NCBI GenBank assembly: GCA_025463925.1
Contig: JAODBK010000039.1
Location: 20,477 to 84,476, forward strand
Length of the DNA stretch: 64,000 bases
Source of the DNA: Acidimicrobiales bacterium
Lineage (GTDB): Bacteria > Actinomycetota > Acidimicrobiia > Acidimicrobiales > AC-14
Direction of reading: 5' to 3'
Notes under the pieces: model-generated
Seen by the model: only the letters and a program-made list of their open reading frames with translations
Databases searched by the model: none
Told to the model about the DNA's origin: nothing
Part shown: positions 14,551 through 23,717 of the stretch, one piece after another
Position numbering within the stretch: position 1 is the stretch's first letter
Layout: every line of letters starts with the position of its first letter
Made by a program: the position numbers and the translations under genes

Positions 14551-16808
14551 TGGTGTCCATCGCACCGTCGGCGCGCTCTTCGGCACCGGATCGACTCGGA
14601 GTGCCCGATCTCGCACTGGGTTGTCCGGACTTCGAGTTGATCGCCGAGTCGATCCCCCACATCGTGTGGCTGGCTTCGCCCGACGGAGCCACGACCTACT
14701 TCAACCGCCGGGGCGTCGACTACACCGGGCGTCGGCCCGAGGCGAACTACGACTGGGGCTGGGTCAACCTCGTCCACCCCGACGACGCCGAGCGGGCCCG
14801 GCTGGGCTGGGAGCACGCGATCGAAACGGAGACCCCGTACGTGCTCGAGTACCGCATACGCCGCTTCGACGGAGCCTTCCGGTTGCATTGCTTCCGCGCC
14901 CTGCCGATGCGCGACGCCGCCGGCGGGATCACCATCTGGATCGGCACCGCCACCGACATCGACGACAACAGGCAACTGGAGCTGTCGCTGCGCAGCTCGG
15001 AGCAGGAGGCCATCCAAACATTGACGGTCCTGCAGCAGATCGAGTCGGCCGCTCCGTGGGGCTTCGGCTTCGTCGATCGGGACTTCCGCATCCTTCGCAT
15101 CAACGAGAGCCTCGCTCGGATCAGCGGCACCTCGGTCGACGAGCAACTCGGTCGGACCGTGGCTGAGCTGCTGCCGCCTGCCATCTGGTCCCAGATCGAA
15201 GACGCCTACCACCGGGCGCTTGCCGGGGACGCGGTCGTCAACCTCGAGGTCAGCGGACCAAGTGCATCGGAGCCGGGCAGGACCCTTCATTGGTTGACGA
15301 GCTATCACCCCGTTCGGGTGGACGGCGAGATCATCGGCGTCAGCAACCTCATCGTCGACATCACCGAGCGCAAGGAGGACGGGGAGTTCCGCGCCGCCGT
15401 GATGGACAACATGGCCGAGGGCCTCTACACCCTCGACGGCGACGGCATCCTCAGATACATGAACGGCGCGGCCGCAAAGATGCTCGGCTGGACCGAAGAC
15501 GAGTTGCGCGGCAAGCCGATGCACGAGGCGGTCCACTTCCAGCGAGCCGACGGCACGCTGTGCCCCGGCGAGGACTGCCAGTTGCTCAAGGTCCGAGCCG
15601 AAGGTCTCGACGTCCGGATGTCCGACGAAACCTTCACCCGCAAGGACGGGACAACATTCCCGGTCGCCTTCTCGGCCGCGCCGGTCCGCATCGGCGGGAC
15701 CATGCGAGGTGTGGTGGTCGTGTTCCGGGACACCACCGAAGAACTCGCGGTCACCGCCCAGGCATTGCGGGAGCTGGCCAAGCTCAGCTGGGTCGGACGC
15801 ATCCGCGACGCCATCGACCAAGGCCGCCTCGTCCTTTACTCCCAGCCGATCGTGCCCCTCGGCGAGGGTGAGCCGAGTGAAGAACTGCTGCTGCGGATGA
15901 TCGGCCCATCAGGCAACGTGATCCTGCCCGGCAGCTTCCTGCCGGTCGCCGAGAAGTACGGGCTCATCGGTGAGATCGACCATTGGGTCATCGCCGAAGC
16001 GATCCGCCTCGCCGCCGCCGGCCGTCGGGTGGAAGTGAACCTGTCCGCCATCTCGATCAACACGCTCGACATGCTCACCTTCATCGAGCGCAACATCCGC
16101 GAGACCGGCGCCGACCCGGGCAACATCGTGTTCGAGATCACCGAGACCGCCCTCATGCAAGACATCGACGCGGGCGCCTCCTTCGCCCGAGGACTGGCGG
16201 AGCTCGGCTGCCGATTCGCGCTGGACGACTTCGGCACCGGTTTCGGGAGCTTCACCTACCTGAAGAGGCTTCCCGTTGACTATCTCAAGATCGACATCGA
16301 GTTCGTCCGTGACCTGACCACCAACCCCGCCAACCGCCACCTCGTGCGGGCCATCGTCTCCCTCGCCCAGGCTTTCGGAGTGCGGACGATCGCCGAGGGA
16401 GTCGAAGACGAAGACACCCTCCGGTTGCTGGCCGAGGAGCACGTCGACTATGCGCAAGGTTTCCACCTCGGGCGACCCGTCCCGGCCGACCCCCGTCTGG
16501 GGCCGTCCCGCATGGAGTTCCCCGGCCTGAGCATCGACACCGCCACCCGCGAGGTCGTCAGTGCCGGTCGAGTGGTGGAGTTCACCAGCCGCGAGTTCGA
16601 CCTCCTGGCCCAGCTCGCCTCTTCACCGCGGCATGTCTTTTCTCGCGACCAGCTCCTCCGTAGCGTCTGGCACTCCCAGTCCGACTGGCAGAGCGCCAAA
16701 ACTGTCAACGAGCACGTCCGCCGCATCCGTCACAAGATCGAGCCCGACCCCGGGAAACCCCGCTGGATCAAGACCGTCGCCCGAGCCGGCTACCGGTTCG
16801 AGGCTTGA
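14550..16808 (+). CDS. PAS-PAS-PAS-EAL protein with C-terminal OmpR-type winged helix
   Basis: 752 aa, cytosolic, no membrane segment. PAS units lie at about 28-140, 155-275 and 280-400. An EAL c-di-GMP phosphodiesterase domain (about 415-645) has ELL in place of EAL but keeps the catalytic Glu and the set NLSAISIN, FEITETAL, LDDFGTGFGSF, YLKID, AEGVEDED and YAQGF. Residues 653-752 form a PhoB/OmpR-type DNA-binding domain (FTSREFDLLAQLASSPRHVF, VNEHVRRIRHKIE, ARAGYRFEA). No GGDEF domain is present. The start overlaps the signal peptidase stop, so the two are co-translated. Presumed role: sense a signal by PAS, degrade or bind c-di-GMP, and act directly on promoters. Confidence 0.9.
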   Translation: MVSIAPSARSSAPDRLGVPDLALGCPDFELIAESIPHIVWLASPDGATTYFNRRGVDYTGRRPEANYDWGWVNLVHPDDAERARLGWEHAIETETPYVLEYRIRRFDGAFRLHCFRALPMRDAAGGITIWIGTATDIDDNRQLELSLRSSEQEAIQTLTVLQQIESAAPWGFGFVDRDFRILRINESLARISGTSVDEQLGRTVAELLPPAIWSQIEDAYHRALAGDAVVNLEVSGPSASEPGRTLHWLTSYHPVRVDGEIIGVSNLIVDITERKEDGEFRAAVMDNMAEGLYTLDGDGILRYMNGAAAKMLGWTEDELRGKPMHEAVHFQRADGTLCPGEDCQLLKVRAEGLDVRMSDETFTRKDGTTFPVAFSAAPVRIGGTMRGVVVVFRDTTEELAVTAQALRELAKLSWVGRIRDAIDQGRLVLYSQPIVPLGEGEPSEELLLRMIGPSGNVILPGSFLPVAEKYGLIGEIDHWVIAEAIRLAAAGRRVEVNLSAISINTLDMLTFIERNIRETGADPGNIVFEITETALMQDIDAGASFARGLAELGCRFALDDFGTGFGSFTYLKRLPVDYLKIDIEFVRDLTTNPANRHLVRAIVSLAQAFGVRTIAEGVEDEDTLRLLAEEHVDYAQGFHLGRPVPADPRLGPSRMEFPGLSIDTATREVVSAGRVVEFTSREFDLLAQLASSPRHVFSRDQLLRSVWHSQSDWQSAKTVNEHVRRIRHKIEPDPGKPRWIKTVARAGYRFEA

Positions 16809-16992
16809 CCTTGTGGGCGTCCAACTCGGCGATGAAGCCGGGCGTGGCTCGTCGGATCGGTTCCCCGGAGTTCGCATTGATCGAGTGAATCTTCGCTCGC
16901 GGTGCAACCGGGAGCGTCGGGGCCGCGGCGGTGGCCAGCGAGATGAACGACGAGGGCCACTGCACCCGAACCGGGCGAGCGTGGAGCGCCAA

Positions 16993-17069
16993 GGTGGGGG
17001 TGGAGGGAGTCGAACCCTCACTGGAAGGTGGTTTAAGCACCTCGCCTCTGCCAATTGGGCTACGCCCCC
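16993..17069 (-). tRNA. tRNA with anticodon UAA (Leu by codon) but short variable loop
   Basis: Read on the minus strand: acceptor GGGGGCG/CACCCCC (one C-A mismatch at pair 6-67), U8-A9, a 3-bp D-stem GCC/GGC with an AATTGG loop, anticodon stem AGGTG/CACCT with loop CTTAAAC (anticodon TAA, 17033-17035), a 6-nt variable region, T-arm GAGGG-TTCGACT-CCCTC and discriminator A. CC follows, but the next base is T, so CCA is not fully encoded. UAA should read the Leu codon UUA, yet bacterial tRNA-Leu has a long variable arm, absent here. The 5' end lies 8 bp before the start of the divergent glucosidase gene. Confidence 0.75.
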
Positions 17070-17077
17070 GCGGCCCC

Positions 17078-19750
17078 ATGTTGCCCGCGCGCGGGCGTGG
17101 CATCATCTCGGCCATCGACACGGCCGAGCATCGCCGCCTGTCCGAGGCTCGGGCCGGGACCGCCCGCTGGCGGCGGTGGGGACCCTACGTGTCGTCGCGG
17201 CAGTGGGGCACCGTGCGCGAGGACTACTCGGCTGACGGCGATGCGTGGGCGTCGTTCCCCTTCGACCAGGCGCGCAGCCGCGCCTACCGGTGGGGTGAGG
17301 ACGGGCTCGCCGGCATCTGCGACCGCTGGCAGCACCTCTGCTTCGCGATCGCGCTGTGGAACGGCCGCGACCCGTTCCTGAAGGAGCGGCTGTTCGGCCT
17401 GACCAACGGCGAGGGCAATCACGGCGAGGACGTGAAGGAGCGGTGGTGGCCCCTCGACTCGACGCCGACGCACTCGTACATGCGCTGCCGCTATCGCTAC
17501 CCGCAGGCCGAGTTCCCGTACGCCGAGCTGCGCGAGATGAACCGCCGGCGCGATCGCACCCAGCCGGAGTACGAGCTCATCGACACCGGCGTCTTCGACG
17601 ACGATCGGTTCTTCGACGTCGACGTGACCTACGCCAAAGCCACGCCCGACGACATCTGCATCCGGATCGACTGCCACAACCGTGGGCCCGACCCGGCGCC
17701 GTTGCACGTGCTCCCGACCCTCTGGCTGCGCAACACCTGGGCGTGGGGCCGCGACAACCGCAAGGGCCAGCTCGGCGCCGTCAGCGAGCGCGACGTGCTC
17801 GCCGAGCACGCCGAGCTCGGCCGCTTCTGGCTGAGCGCCGACGGCAGCCCGACGCTGCTGTTCTGCGACAACGAGAGCAACACCCAACGCCTCTGGGGTC
17901 AGCCGGGCGGACCGCCTTGTCCGAAGGACGGCATCAACGACCACGTCGTCGGTGGCGCGCCGACGGTGGACCCCGAGCGGCGCGGCACCAAGGCGGCGGC
18001 GTGGTACCGGCTCGACGTGCCCGCCGGCGAGACCCGGACGATCCGCCTGCGCCTCGCCGACCGCGCGCCCTCGGCGACGACCTTCGGCGCGGCGTTCGAC
18101 GACGTCATGTCGCAACGGGCCGCCGAGGCCGACGAGTTCTTCGACCGCGTGCTGGTCGATCCGGCCGGCTGCAGTGACGACGTCAAGCAGGTCCACCGCT
18201 TGGCGATCGCCGGTCTCATGTGGGCCAAGAAGCACTATCGCTACGACGTGCGCGAGTGGCTCACGGGTGACCCGGGGCAACCGCCGCCGCCGCCCGGCCG
18301 CGGCGCCATCCGGAACGGTGCGTGGCGGCATCTGAACAACGCCGACATCATCTCGATGCCCGACGAGTGGGAGTACCCCTGGTACGCGTCCTGGGACCTG
18401 GCGTTCCACACCATCCCGCTGGCCTCGGTGGACCCCGACTTCGCCAAGGACCAGCTGATCCTTCTGTGCCGCGAGTGGTACATGCACCCGAACGGCCAGC
18501 TGCCGGCGTACGAGTGGTCGTTCGACGACGCCAACCCGCCGGTCCACGCGTGGGCCGCGCACCGGGTGTTCGAGATCGACGCGCAGGGCAGTGGCACCCC
18601 GGACTTCGAGTTCCTCGAGCGGGTGTTCCACAAGCTGCTGATCAACTTCGGCTGGTGGGTCAACCGCAAGGACCTCCACGGCGACAACGTGTTCGAGGGC
18701 GGCTTCCTCGGTCTCGACAACATCGGCCTGTTCGACCGGTCGGCGCCGTTGCCGGCCGGTGTCCGGCTCGAGCAATCGGACGCGACGAGCTGGATGGCGA
18801 TGTTCTGCCTCGACATGCTGGGCATCGCGCTCGAGCTGGCGCACCACGACCGCGCCTACGAGGACGTAGCGACCAAGTTCTTCGAGCACTTCCTCGGCAT
18901 CGCGCACGCCATGGACGACATCGGTCCGGACGGCCTCTCGCTCTGGGACGAGAACGACGGCTTCTTCTACGACGTGCTCTCCGTCAACGGACGGTCCGTG
19001 CCGCTGAAGGTGCGGTCGTTCGTCGGCCTCATCCCGCTGTTCGCGGTCGCGACGGTGGACCCCGACGTGTTGATGAACCTGCCGGACTTCTCGGCGCGCG
19101 TCATGTGGTACGTGAAGCACCGACCGGACCTCTGCGAGCATGTCTTCGAGATGACCGAGCCCGGCGTGGGCGAGCGGCGCCTGCTCTCGGTCCTGTTGCC
19201 GGCGCAGTTGCGACGGGTGCTGCAGGTCGCGCTCGACGAGGCGGAGTTCCTGTCGCCGCACGGCGTGCGCTCGCTGTCGCGGCGCCATGCCGCGGAACCG
19301 GCGGCGATCGACCTCGCCGGCATGACGTACCGGGTGGACTACGAGCCGGCGGAGTCGACCAACGCGCTGTTCGGCGGCAACTCGAACTGGCGCGGGCCGG
19401 TGTGGATGCCCGTGAACTACTTGCTTGTCGAGGCGCTCCGGCGGTTCCATCACTACCTCGGCGACACGTTCACGGTGGAGCTGCCCACCGGATCGGGTCA
19501 CCAGGCGACGCTGGCGGAGGTGGCCGACGAGCTGTCGCACCGGCTCATCGCGCTGTTCGTGCGTGGGCCGGACGGTCGGCGACCGGTGAACGGCGGCGAC
19601 GATCGCCTCGACTTCGGACCGCGGTGGCGCGACGTGGTGACGTTCAACGAGTACTTCCACGGCGACACCGGCGCCGGGCTGGGCGCGTCGCACCAGACGG
19701 GATGGACCGCGCTGGTCGCCGAGCTGATCCGTCGCTCCGCCGCGGACTGA
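17078..19750 (+). CDS. GH63 / MGH1-like glucosidase family protein
   Basis: 890-aa cytosolic protein of the bacterial mannosyl-oligosaccharide-glucosidase-like (GH63/MGH1) type. Typical pieces are [19 protein letters not shown] near the N-terminus, [15 protein letters not shown], the (alpha/alpha)6-barrel segments [19 protein letters not shown] and [20 protein letters not shown], and the C-terminal [16 protein letters not shown] and [20 protein letters not shown]. It probably hydrolyses alpha-glucosides or mannosylglycerate-like compounds; the exact substrate is not determinable. ATG 17078 is the first start after the tRNA; the open frame back to 16931 crosses the tRNA and is not coding. glgX lies 4 kb downstream, a shared carbohydrate theme. 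Confidence 0.85.
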   Translation: MLPARGRGIISAIDTAEHRRLSEARAGTARWRRWGPYVSSRQWGTVREDYSADGDAWASFPFDQARSRAYRWGEDGLAGICDRWQHLCFAIALWNGRDPFLKERLFGLTNGEGNHGEDVKERWWPLDSTPTHSYMRCRYRYPQAEFPYAELREMNRRRDRTQPEYELIDTGVFDDDRFFDVDVTYAKATPDDICIRIDCHNRGPDPAPLHVLPTLWLRNTWAWGRDNRKGQLGAVSERDVLAEHAELGRFWLSADGSPTLLFCDNESNTQRLWGQPGGPPCPKDGINDHVVGGAPTVDPERRGTKAAAWYRLDVPAGETRTIRLRLADRAPSATTFGAAFDDVMSQRAAEADEFFDRVLVDPAGCSDDVKQVHRLAIAGLMWAKKHYRYDVREWLTGDPGQPPPPPGRGAIRNGAWRHLNNADIISMPDEWEYPWYASWDLAFHTIPLASVDPDFAKDQLILLCREWYMHPNGQLPAYEWSFDDANPPVHAWAAHRVFEIDAQGSGTPDFEFLERVFHKLLINFGWWVNRKDLHGDNVFEGGFLGLDNIGLFDRSAPLPAGVRLEQSDATSWMAMFCLDMLGIALELAHHDRAYEDVATKFFEHFLGIAHAMDDIGPDGLSLWDENDGFFYDVLSVNGRSVPLKVRSFVGLIPLFAVATVDPDVLMNLPDFSARVMWYVKHRPDLCEHVFEMTEPGVGERRLLSVLLPAQLRRVLQVALDEAEFLSPHGVRSLSRRHAAEPAAIDLAGMTYRVDYEPAESTNALFGGNSNWRGPVWMPVNYLLVEALRRFHHYLGDTFTVELPTGSGHQATLAEVADELSHRLIALFVRGPDGRRPVNGGDDRLDFGPRWRDVVTFNEYFHGDTGAGLGASHQTGWTALVAELIRRSAAD

Positions 19751-19891
19751 GCCGACGGTTCGTGCGCGAACGCGCAGATTGTCCGGGGGATCGGGCGCGG
19801 CCGGGAGCCAAATCCGCGAGGTCTGGGCCGTTCGGCCCCTCACGTGCCGTCGCCGACGGTCGATAGGAAGGGCGGCGAGAGGACGTCCTTC

Positions 19892-21928
19892 ATGGCTGTG
19901 AGAGGCCGCCGGCGGTGGTCGGCCTGCCTGGGTGTCGCGGTGCTGACCGTGGCCGGATGGATCGCGCTCGGCCTGACCGTGCACCGCGGACCGGTGGACC
20001 TCGGCTCGCCCGGGCTCTGGGTCTATGGGTCGCTGGTCCTCCTCGGTGAGGTCCTCCTGGCCAGCGCGCCGACGCATCAGTCGGCCATCAACACCTCGAC
20101 GGTGTTCGCGCTGGCGCTGCTCCTCCGGGCCGGCGCGCCGAGCGCCGTGCTGGCGTTGGCCACGGCCTCCCTCATCGCCAACTTCGTCATCCGGCGGTCG
20201 CTCGTCAGGGCGGTCACCACGGTCGCCGTCTACTCCCTGGCGCTGATCGCGGCGGGCGCCACCATGCAGGTGCTGGCCCACGGGTCGGTGTGGACCGGCG
20301 TCGACCGATTCCGCGTCGGGTCGCTTCCGGCGATCGCAGGGGTCGGCCTCATCTTCGTGTTCGTCGGCGTCTCGCTCGACGGGCTGGTCGATGCGTTGCT
20401 CCACGACGCGCCGATGCTCGCCGGGCTCCAGCCGTTCTTCGGCGTCGAGGCGATCGCCGCCATCGCGGTGATGGCGCTGGCCCCGGTGGTCGACGTGGCC
20501 GCCAAGACGAGTCTGGCGCTGCCACCGTTGCTCGTGCTGCCGCTCATCGCCGTCCAGCGGACCGCCGCGGTGTCACGCGCCAAGGAGCACCAGGCGCTGC
20601 ACGACGTGCTGACCGGGTTGCCCAACCGCGCGCTGTTTCGCGACCGGATGCACCAGGCGATCGCGGAGGCCCGCCGCAGTCACCGCCTGATCGCGGTGAT
20701 GGTGATCGACCTCGATCACTTCAAGGAGGTGAACGACACCCTTGGCCACCACGTCGGCGACCTCTTGCTCGCGCAAGTGGGACCCCGCCTGGCCGGGTGC
20801 CTCCGGGAGTCGGACACCGTGGCCCGGCTCGGCGGCGACGAGTTCGGCATCGTCCTGCCGGCGCTGCTCGACTCCGAGACCGCGCCCAAGGTCGCGGCCA
20901 AGCTGCTGCGCGCCCTCGACCAGCCCTTCATGGTGCACGGGCTCGAGCTCGACGTCGGCGCCAGCATCGGCGTGACGCTGTTCCCCGAGCACGGCGAGGA
21001 TCCTGACGCCCTCCTGCAGCGCGCCGACGTCGCGATGTACCAGGCCAAGCAGCAGACCGGCGGTTTCGTGGTCTACGCCCTCGACCGCGACCCGCACAGC
21101 GTCGGCCGCCTCGCGATGTTGACCGACCTGCGGCGCGCGGTGGAGGAGGGGCAGCTCACGCTCTTCTACCAACCGAAGGCCGACCTGCGGACCGGCCAGG
21201 TGATCGGTGTCGAGGCCTTGCTGCGTTGGCGCCACCCGCAACGCGGCCTCATCCAGCCTGGCGACTTCATCCCGCTGGCCGAGCGGACCGGCCTCATCCA
21301 GCCCATCGCGCTGTGGGTGCTGAACGAGGCGCTGGCCCAGACGAACCTGTGGCGCCACGAGGGGCTGGCGCTGTCGATGGCCGTCAACCTGTCGGTGCGC
21401 AACGTGCACGACTTCGCGATCACCGAGGACCTGGCCACGCTGCTCGAGCGGTGGGAGGTGCCGGCCCACTTGCTGCAGCTCGAGGTCACCGAGAGCACGA
21501 TCATGCACGACCCTGCAAACGCGATGGCGGTGCTCACGACGCTCGACGGCATGGGTCTGCGGCTGGCCATCGACGACTTCGGCACCGGGTACTCGTCACT
21601 CGCGTACTTGAAGCGGCTGCCGGTATCGGAGCTCAAGATCGACAAGTCGTTCGTGATCGCGATGACGACCGACGAGAGCGACGCCGTGATCGTGCGGTCG
21701 ACGATCGAGCTGGCTCGCAACCTCGGCCTGCGGGTGGTCGCCGAGGGCGTCGAGACGGCCGAGGCCTGGAACCAGCTCAACGCGCTGCGCTGCGACGTCG
21801 CCCAGGGCTTCTACCTCAGCCCGGCGGTGCCGGCCCAGGCGCTCACCGACTGGATGCACCGTGAACGCCGCCCTGAGCTTTGGCTGCCGGGGCGCAACGG
21901 TTCCCCCGCTAGCGTTGTGGAGGAATGA
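19892..21928 (+). CDS. Membrane GGDEF-EAL c-di-GMP cyclase/phosphodiesterase
   Basis: 678 aa from ATG 19892, preceded by a purine-rich GGCGGCGAGAGGACG. Residues 1-225 hold several hydrophobic segments (a MASE-like membrane sensor). The GGDEF domain has an intact signature at about 312 (ARLGGDEFGIV) and an RESD inhibitory site five residues before it. The EAL domain has GVEALLRWRHP (about 440), VNLSVRNVHD, VTESTIMHD, DDFGTGYSSLAYLKRLP, ELKIDKSFV and AEGVETAE, all catalytic residues present. Both activities are therefore possible. Its last codons overlap queD by ATGA. With the EAL-winged-helix protein and the riboswitch it is the third c-di-GMP component in 11 kb. Confidence 0.93.
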   Translation: MAVRGRRRWSACLGVAVLTVAGWIALGLTVHRGPVDLGSPGLWVYGSLVLLGEVLLASAPTHQSAINTSTVFALALLLRAGAPSAVLALATASLIANFVIRRSLVRAVTTVAVYSLALIAAGATMQVLAHGSVWTGVDRFRVGSLPAIAGVGLIFVFVGVSLDGLVDALLHDAPMLAGLQPFFGVEAIAAIAVMALAPVVDVAAKTSLALPPLLVLPLIAVQRTAAVSRAKEHQALHDVLTGLPNRALFRDRMHQAIAEARRSHRLIAVMVIDLDHFKEVNDTLGHHVGDLLLAQVGPRLAGCLRESDTVARLGGDEFGIVLPALLDSETAPKVAAKLLRALDQPFMVHGLELDVGASIGVTLFPEHGEDPDALLQRADVAMYQAKQQTGGFVVYALDRDPHSVGRLAMLTDLRRAVEEGQLTLFYQPKADLRTGQVIGVEALLRWRHPQRGLIQPGDFIPLAERTGLIQPIALWVLNEALAQTNLWRHEGLALSMAVNLSVRNVHDFAITEDLATLLERWEVPAHLLQLEVTESTIMHDPANAMAVLTTLDGMGLRLAIDDFGTGYSSLAYLKRLPVSELKIDKSFVIAMTTDESDAVIVRSTIELARNLGLRVVAEGVETAEAWNQLNALRCDVAQGFYLSPAVPAQALTDWMHRERRPELWLPGRNGSPASVVEE

Positions 21929-22272
21929 GGACCAGCGTCACTCGCATGTTCGCCTTCGAGGCCGCGCACCAGCTGCCGTGGCACGCCGGCAAGTGCGCCG
22001 GGCTGCACGGTCATGGGTACCGCCTCGAGGTCACCGTGGAGGGGCCCGTCGGGCCCCAGGGCATCGTGCTCGACTTCGCCGAGGTGGCCGAGGTCGTCGA
22101 GCGCGAGGTGGTCGCCCGCTTCGATCACACGTATCTCAACGACCTGATGGACAACCCGACCGCCGAGCTGCTGGCCCACGACATCTGGAAGACGGTCGAG
22201 GCCGCGGGTCTCACCGTCGGCCGCATCCGGCTGTGGGAGACCGCCGACTCGATGGTCGAGGTCACCGCTTGA
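21925..22272 (+). CDS. queD: 6-carboxy-tetrahydropterin synthase QueD
   Basis: 115-aa enzyme converting 7,8-dihydroneopterin triphosphate to 6-carboxy-tetrahydropterin, the second step to preQ0. Zinc ligands His15, His28 and His30 (FEAAHQLPWHAG, LHGHGYRLEV) and the catalytic Cys24 in GKCAGLHGH are present, as is the C-terminal VGRIRLWETADS. ATG 21925 overlaps the GGDEF-EAL stop. GGAGG sits only one base upstream, so ATG 21946 (MFAFEAAHQL) is a possible alternative start. First gene of queDCE. Confidence 0.93.
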   Translation: MRTSVTRMFAFEAAHQLPWHAGKCAGLHGHGYRLEVTVEGPVGPQGIVLDFAEVAEVVEREVVARFDHTYLNDLMDNPTAELLAHDIWKTVEAAGLTVGRIRLWETADSMVEVTA

Positions 22273-23006
22273 CGCTGGGTCGTTCGACGGGCCTCGTGGT
22301 CCTGTCCGGTGGCCTCGACTCGACGGTGTGCAGCGCCCTCGCGGCGCGCGACTGCGACGACGTCGCCGCCATCACCTTCGACTACGGCCAACGCCACCGC
22401 GTCGAGCTCGACCGGGCCGCGCTGGTCGCGCAGCACTACCGCGCCGACCACCTCGTCGTGCGGATCGACGCGTCGCAGTGGGGCGGCTCGGCGCTCACCG
22501 ACGAGACGATCGCCGTCCCGGACGCGTCCGCGGCCGGCCCGGGAGACGGCGGCGGCATCCCGGCGACGTACGTCCCGGCCCGCAACCTCATCTTCCTGTC
22601 GGTTGCGATGGGCGTGGCCGAGGCGCGCGATGCCGACGCGGTCTACCTCGGGGTGAACGCGCTCGATTACAGCGGCTACCCCGACTGCCGGCCGGAGTTC
22701 GTCGAGTCGTTCCGAGCCACTGCCGCGCTGGCGCTCAAGCGCGGCGTCGAGGGGCGGCCGGTCGACATCCGCACGCCACTCATCGACCTGAGCAAGGCCG
22801 GCATCGTGCGGCTCGGCCTCGAGCTCGACGCGCCGCTGCACCTCTCCTGGTCCTGCTACCACGGTGGCGTCTCACCGTGCGGCCGCTGCGACGCCTGCGC
22901 GCTGCGGGCCAAGGGATTCGCCGAAGCGGGCGTCCCCGACCCGGCCCTCGGCTTCTCCCCGGCCGAACCGGCGGATCACGCCGCTTCGACGGGGCAGAAC
23001 GGGTGA
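22269..23006 (+). CDS. queC: 7-cyano-7-deazaguanine synthase QueC
   Basis: 245-aa ATP-dependent enzyme making preQ0 from 7-carboxy-7-deazaguanine and ammonia. It has a PP-loop ATPase motif SGGLDS (13-18), FDYGQRHRVEL and a zinc site SWSCYHGGVSPCGRCDAC near the C-terminus. The TTG start at 22269 overlaps the queD stop (TTGA); earlier starts in this frame lie inside queD and the GGDEF-EAL gene. The C-terminal stop overlaps the queE start. Confidence 0.94.
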   Translation: MTLGRSTGLVVLSGGLDSTVCSALAARDCDDVAAITFDYGQRHRVELDRAALVAQHYRADHLVVRIDASQWGGSALTDETIAVPDASAAGPGDGGGIPATYVPARNLIFLSVAMGVAEARDADAVYLGVNALDYSGYPDCRPEFVESFRATAALALKRGVEGRPVDIRTPLIDLSKAGIVRLGLELDAPLHLSWSCYHGGVSPCGRCDACALRAKGFAEAGVPDPALGFSPAEPADHAASTGQNG

Positions 23007-23692
23007 CCGACCTCGTCGTCGCCGAGGTGTTCGGCCCGACGTTCCAAGGGGAGGGCCCGTCGGCGGGCCGGCGGGCCGGCTTCGTGCGGGTCGGCCGGTG
23101 CCCGCTGTCCTGCTCGTGGTGCGACACCGCGTACACGTGGGACTGGGATCGGTTCGACCCGGCCAAAGAGCTGTCGCGCCGGGGCGTGGACGACGTGCTG
23201 GCCGAGGTGGACGCGATGGACGTCGACCTGGTCGTGATCACCGGGGGTGAGCCGCTCGGGCAGCGCGCCGGTTTGTCCGCGCTGGCGCGCGGATTGCACG
23301 ATCGCGGCACGCGGATCGAGGTCGAGACCAGCGGTGTGCTGGCGCCGTCGCCCGACGTCGTCGCGGTGGTCGACCAGTGGAACGTGTCACCGAAGCTGGC
23401 CAACAGCGGGATGGAGCCGGCGCGGCGGATCGTGCCCGACGCGCTGGCGGCGTTCGTCGCCACGGGTCGGGCGATCTTCAAGTTCGTCGTCGTCGAGCCG
23501 GCGGACCTCGACGAGATCGCCGGCCTGGTCGACGAGCACCGACTGCGACCGGTGTGGGTCATGCCCGAGGGCACCGACGCGGCGACGCTCGCCGAACGGC
23601 TGCGCGCCCTGGCCGAACCCGTGCTGGCGCGGGGCTGGCACCTCACGCCGCGATTGCACGTGCTCCTGTGGGGCGACCGCCGCGGCGTATGA
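23003..23692 (+). CDS. queE: 7-carboxy-7-deazaguanine synthase QueE (radical SAM)
   Basis: 229-aa radical SAM enzyme contracting 6-carboxy-tetrahydropterin to 7-carboxy-7-deazaguanine. The family N-terminus [20 protein letters not shown] is present. The cluster motif is Cys33-x3-Cys37-x2-Cys40 in [10 protein letters not shown], the normal radical SAM CX3CX2C, with [11 protein letters not shown] downstream. GTG 23003 overlaps the queC stop. No queF, tgt or folE is in the window, so the fate of preQ0 here is open. Confidence 0.93.
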   Translation: MTDLVVAEVFGPTFQGEGPSAGRRAGFVRVGRCPLSCSWCDTAYTWDWDRFDPAKELSRRGVDDVLAEVDAMDVDLVVITGGEPLGQRAGLSALARGLHDRGTRIEVETSGVLAPSPDVVAVVDQWNVSPKLANSGMEPARRIVPDALAAFVATGRAIFKFVVVEPADLDEIAGLVDEHRLRPVWVMPEGTDAATLAERLRALAEPVLARGWHLTPRLHVLLWGDRRGV

Positions 23693-23717
23693 CGCGCCAG
23701 TTGTCATGATGGGAGGG

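Noticed and set aside
4746..16992. Genomic island integrated at the tRNA 3' end
   Set aside because: I found no second copy of the tRNA 3' sequence and no integrase in the stretch. The idea rests only on position.
16768..17121. 117-aa minus-strand frame across the tRNA
   Set aside because: It runs through the tRNA and both flanks, with no motif or ribosome site.
17060..20404. 1114-aa open frame on the minus strand
   Set aside because: It mirrors the GH63-like and GGDEF-EAL genes, is extremely rich in Arg, Val, Glu and His, and has no recognisable motif. Long antisense frames are expected from high-GC third positions.
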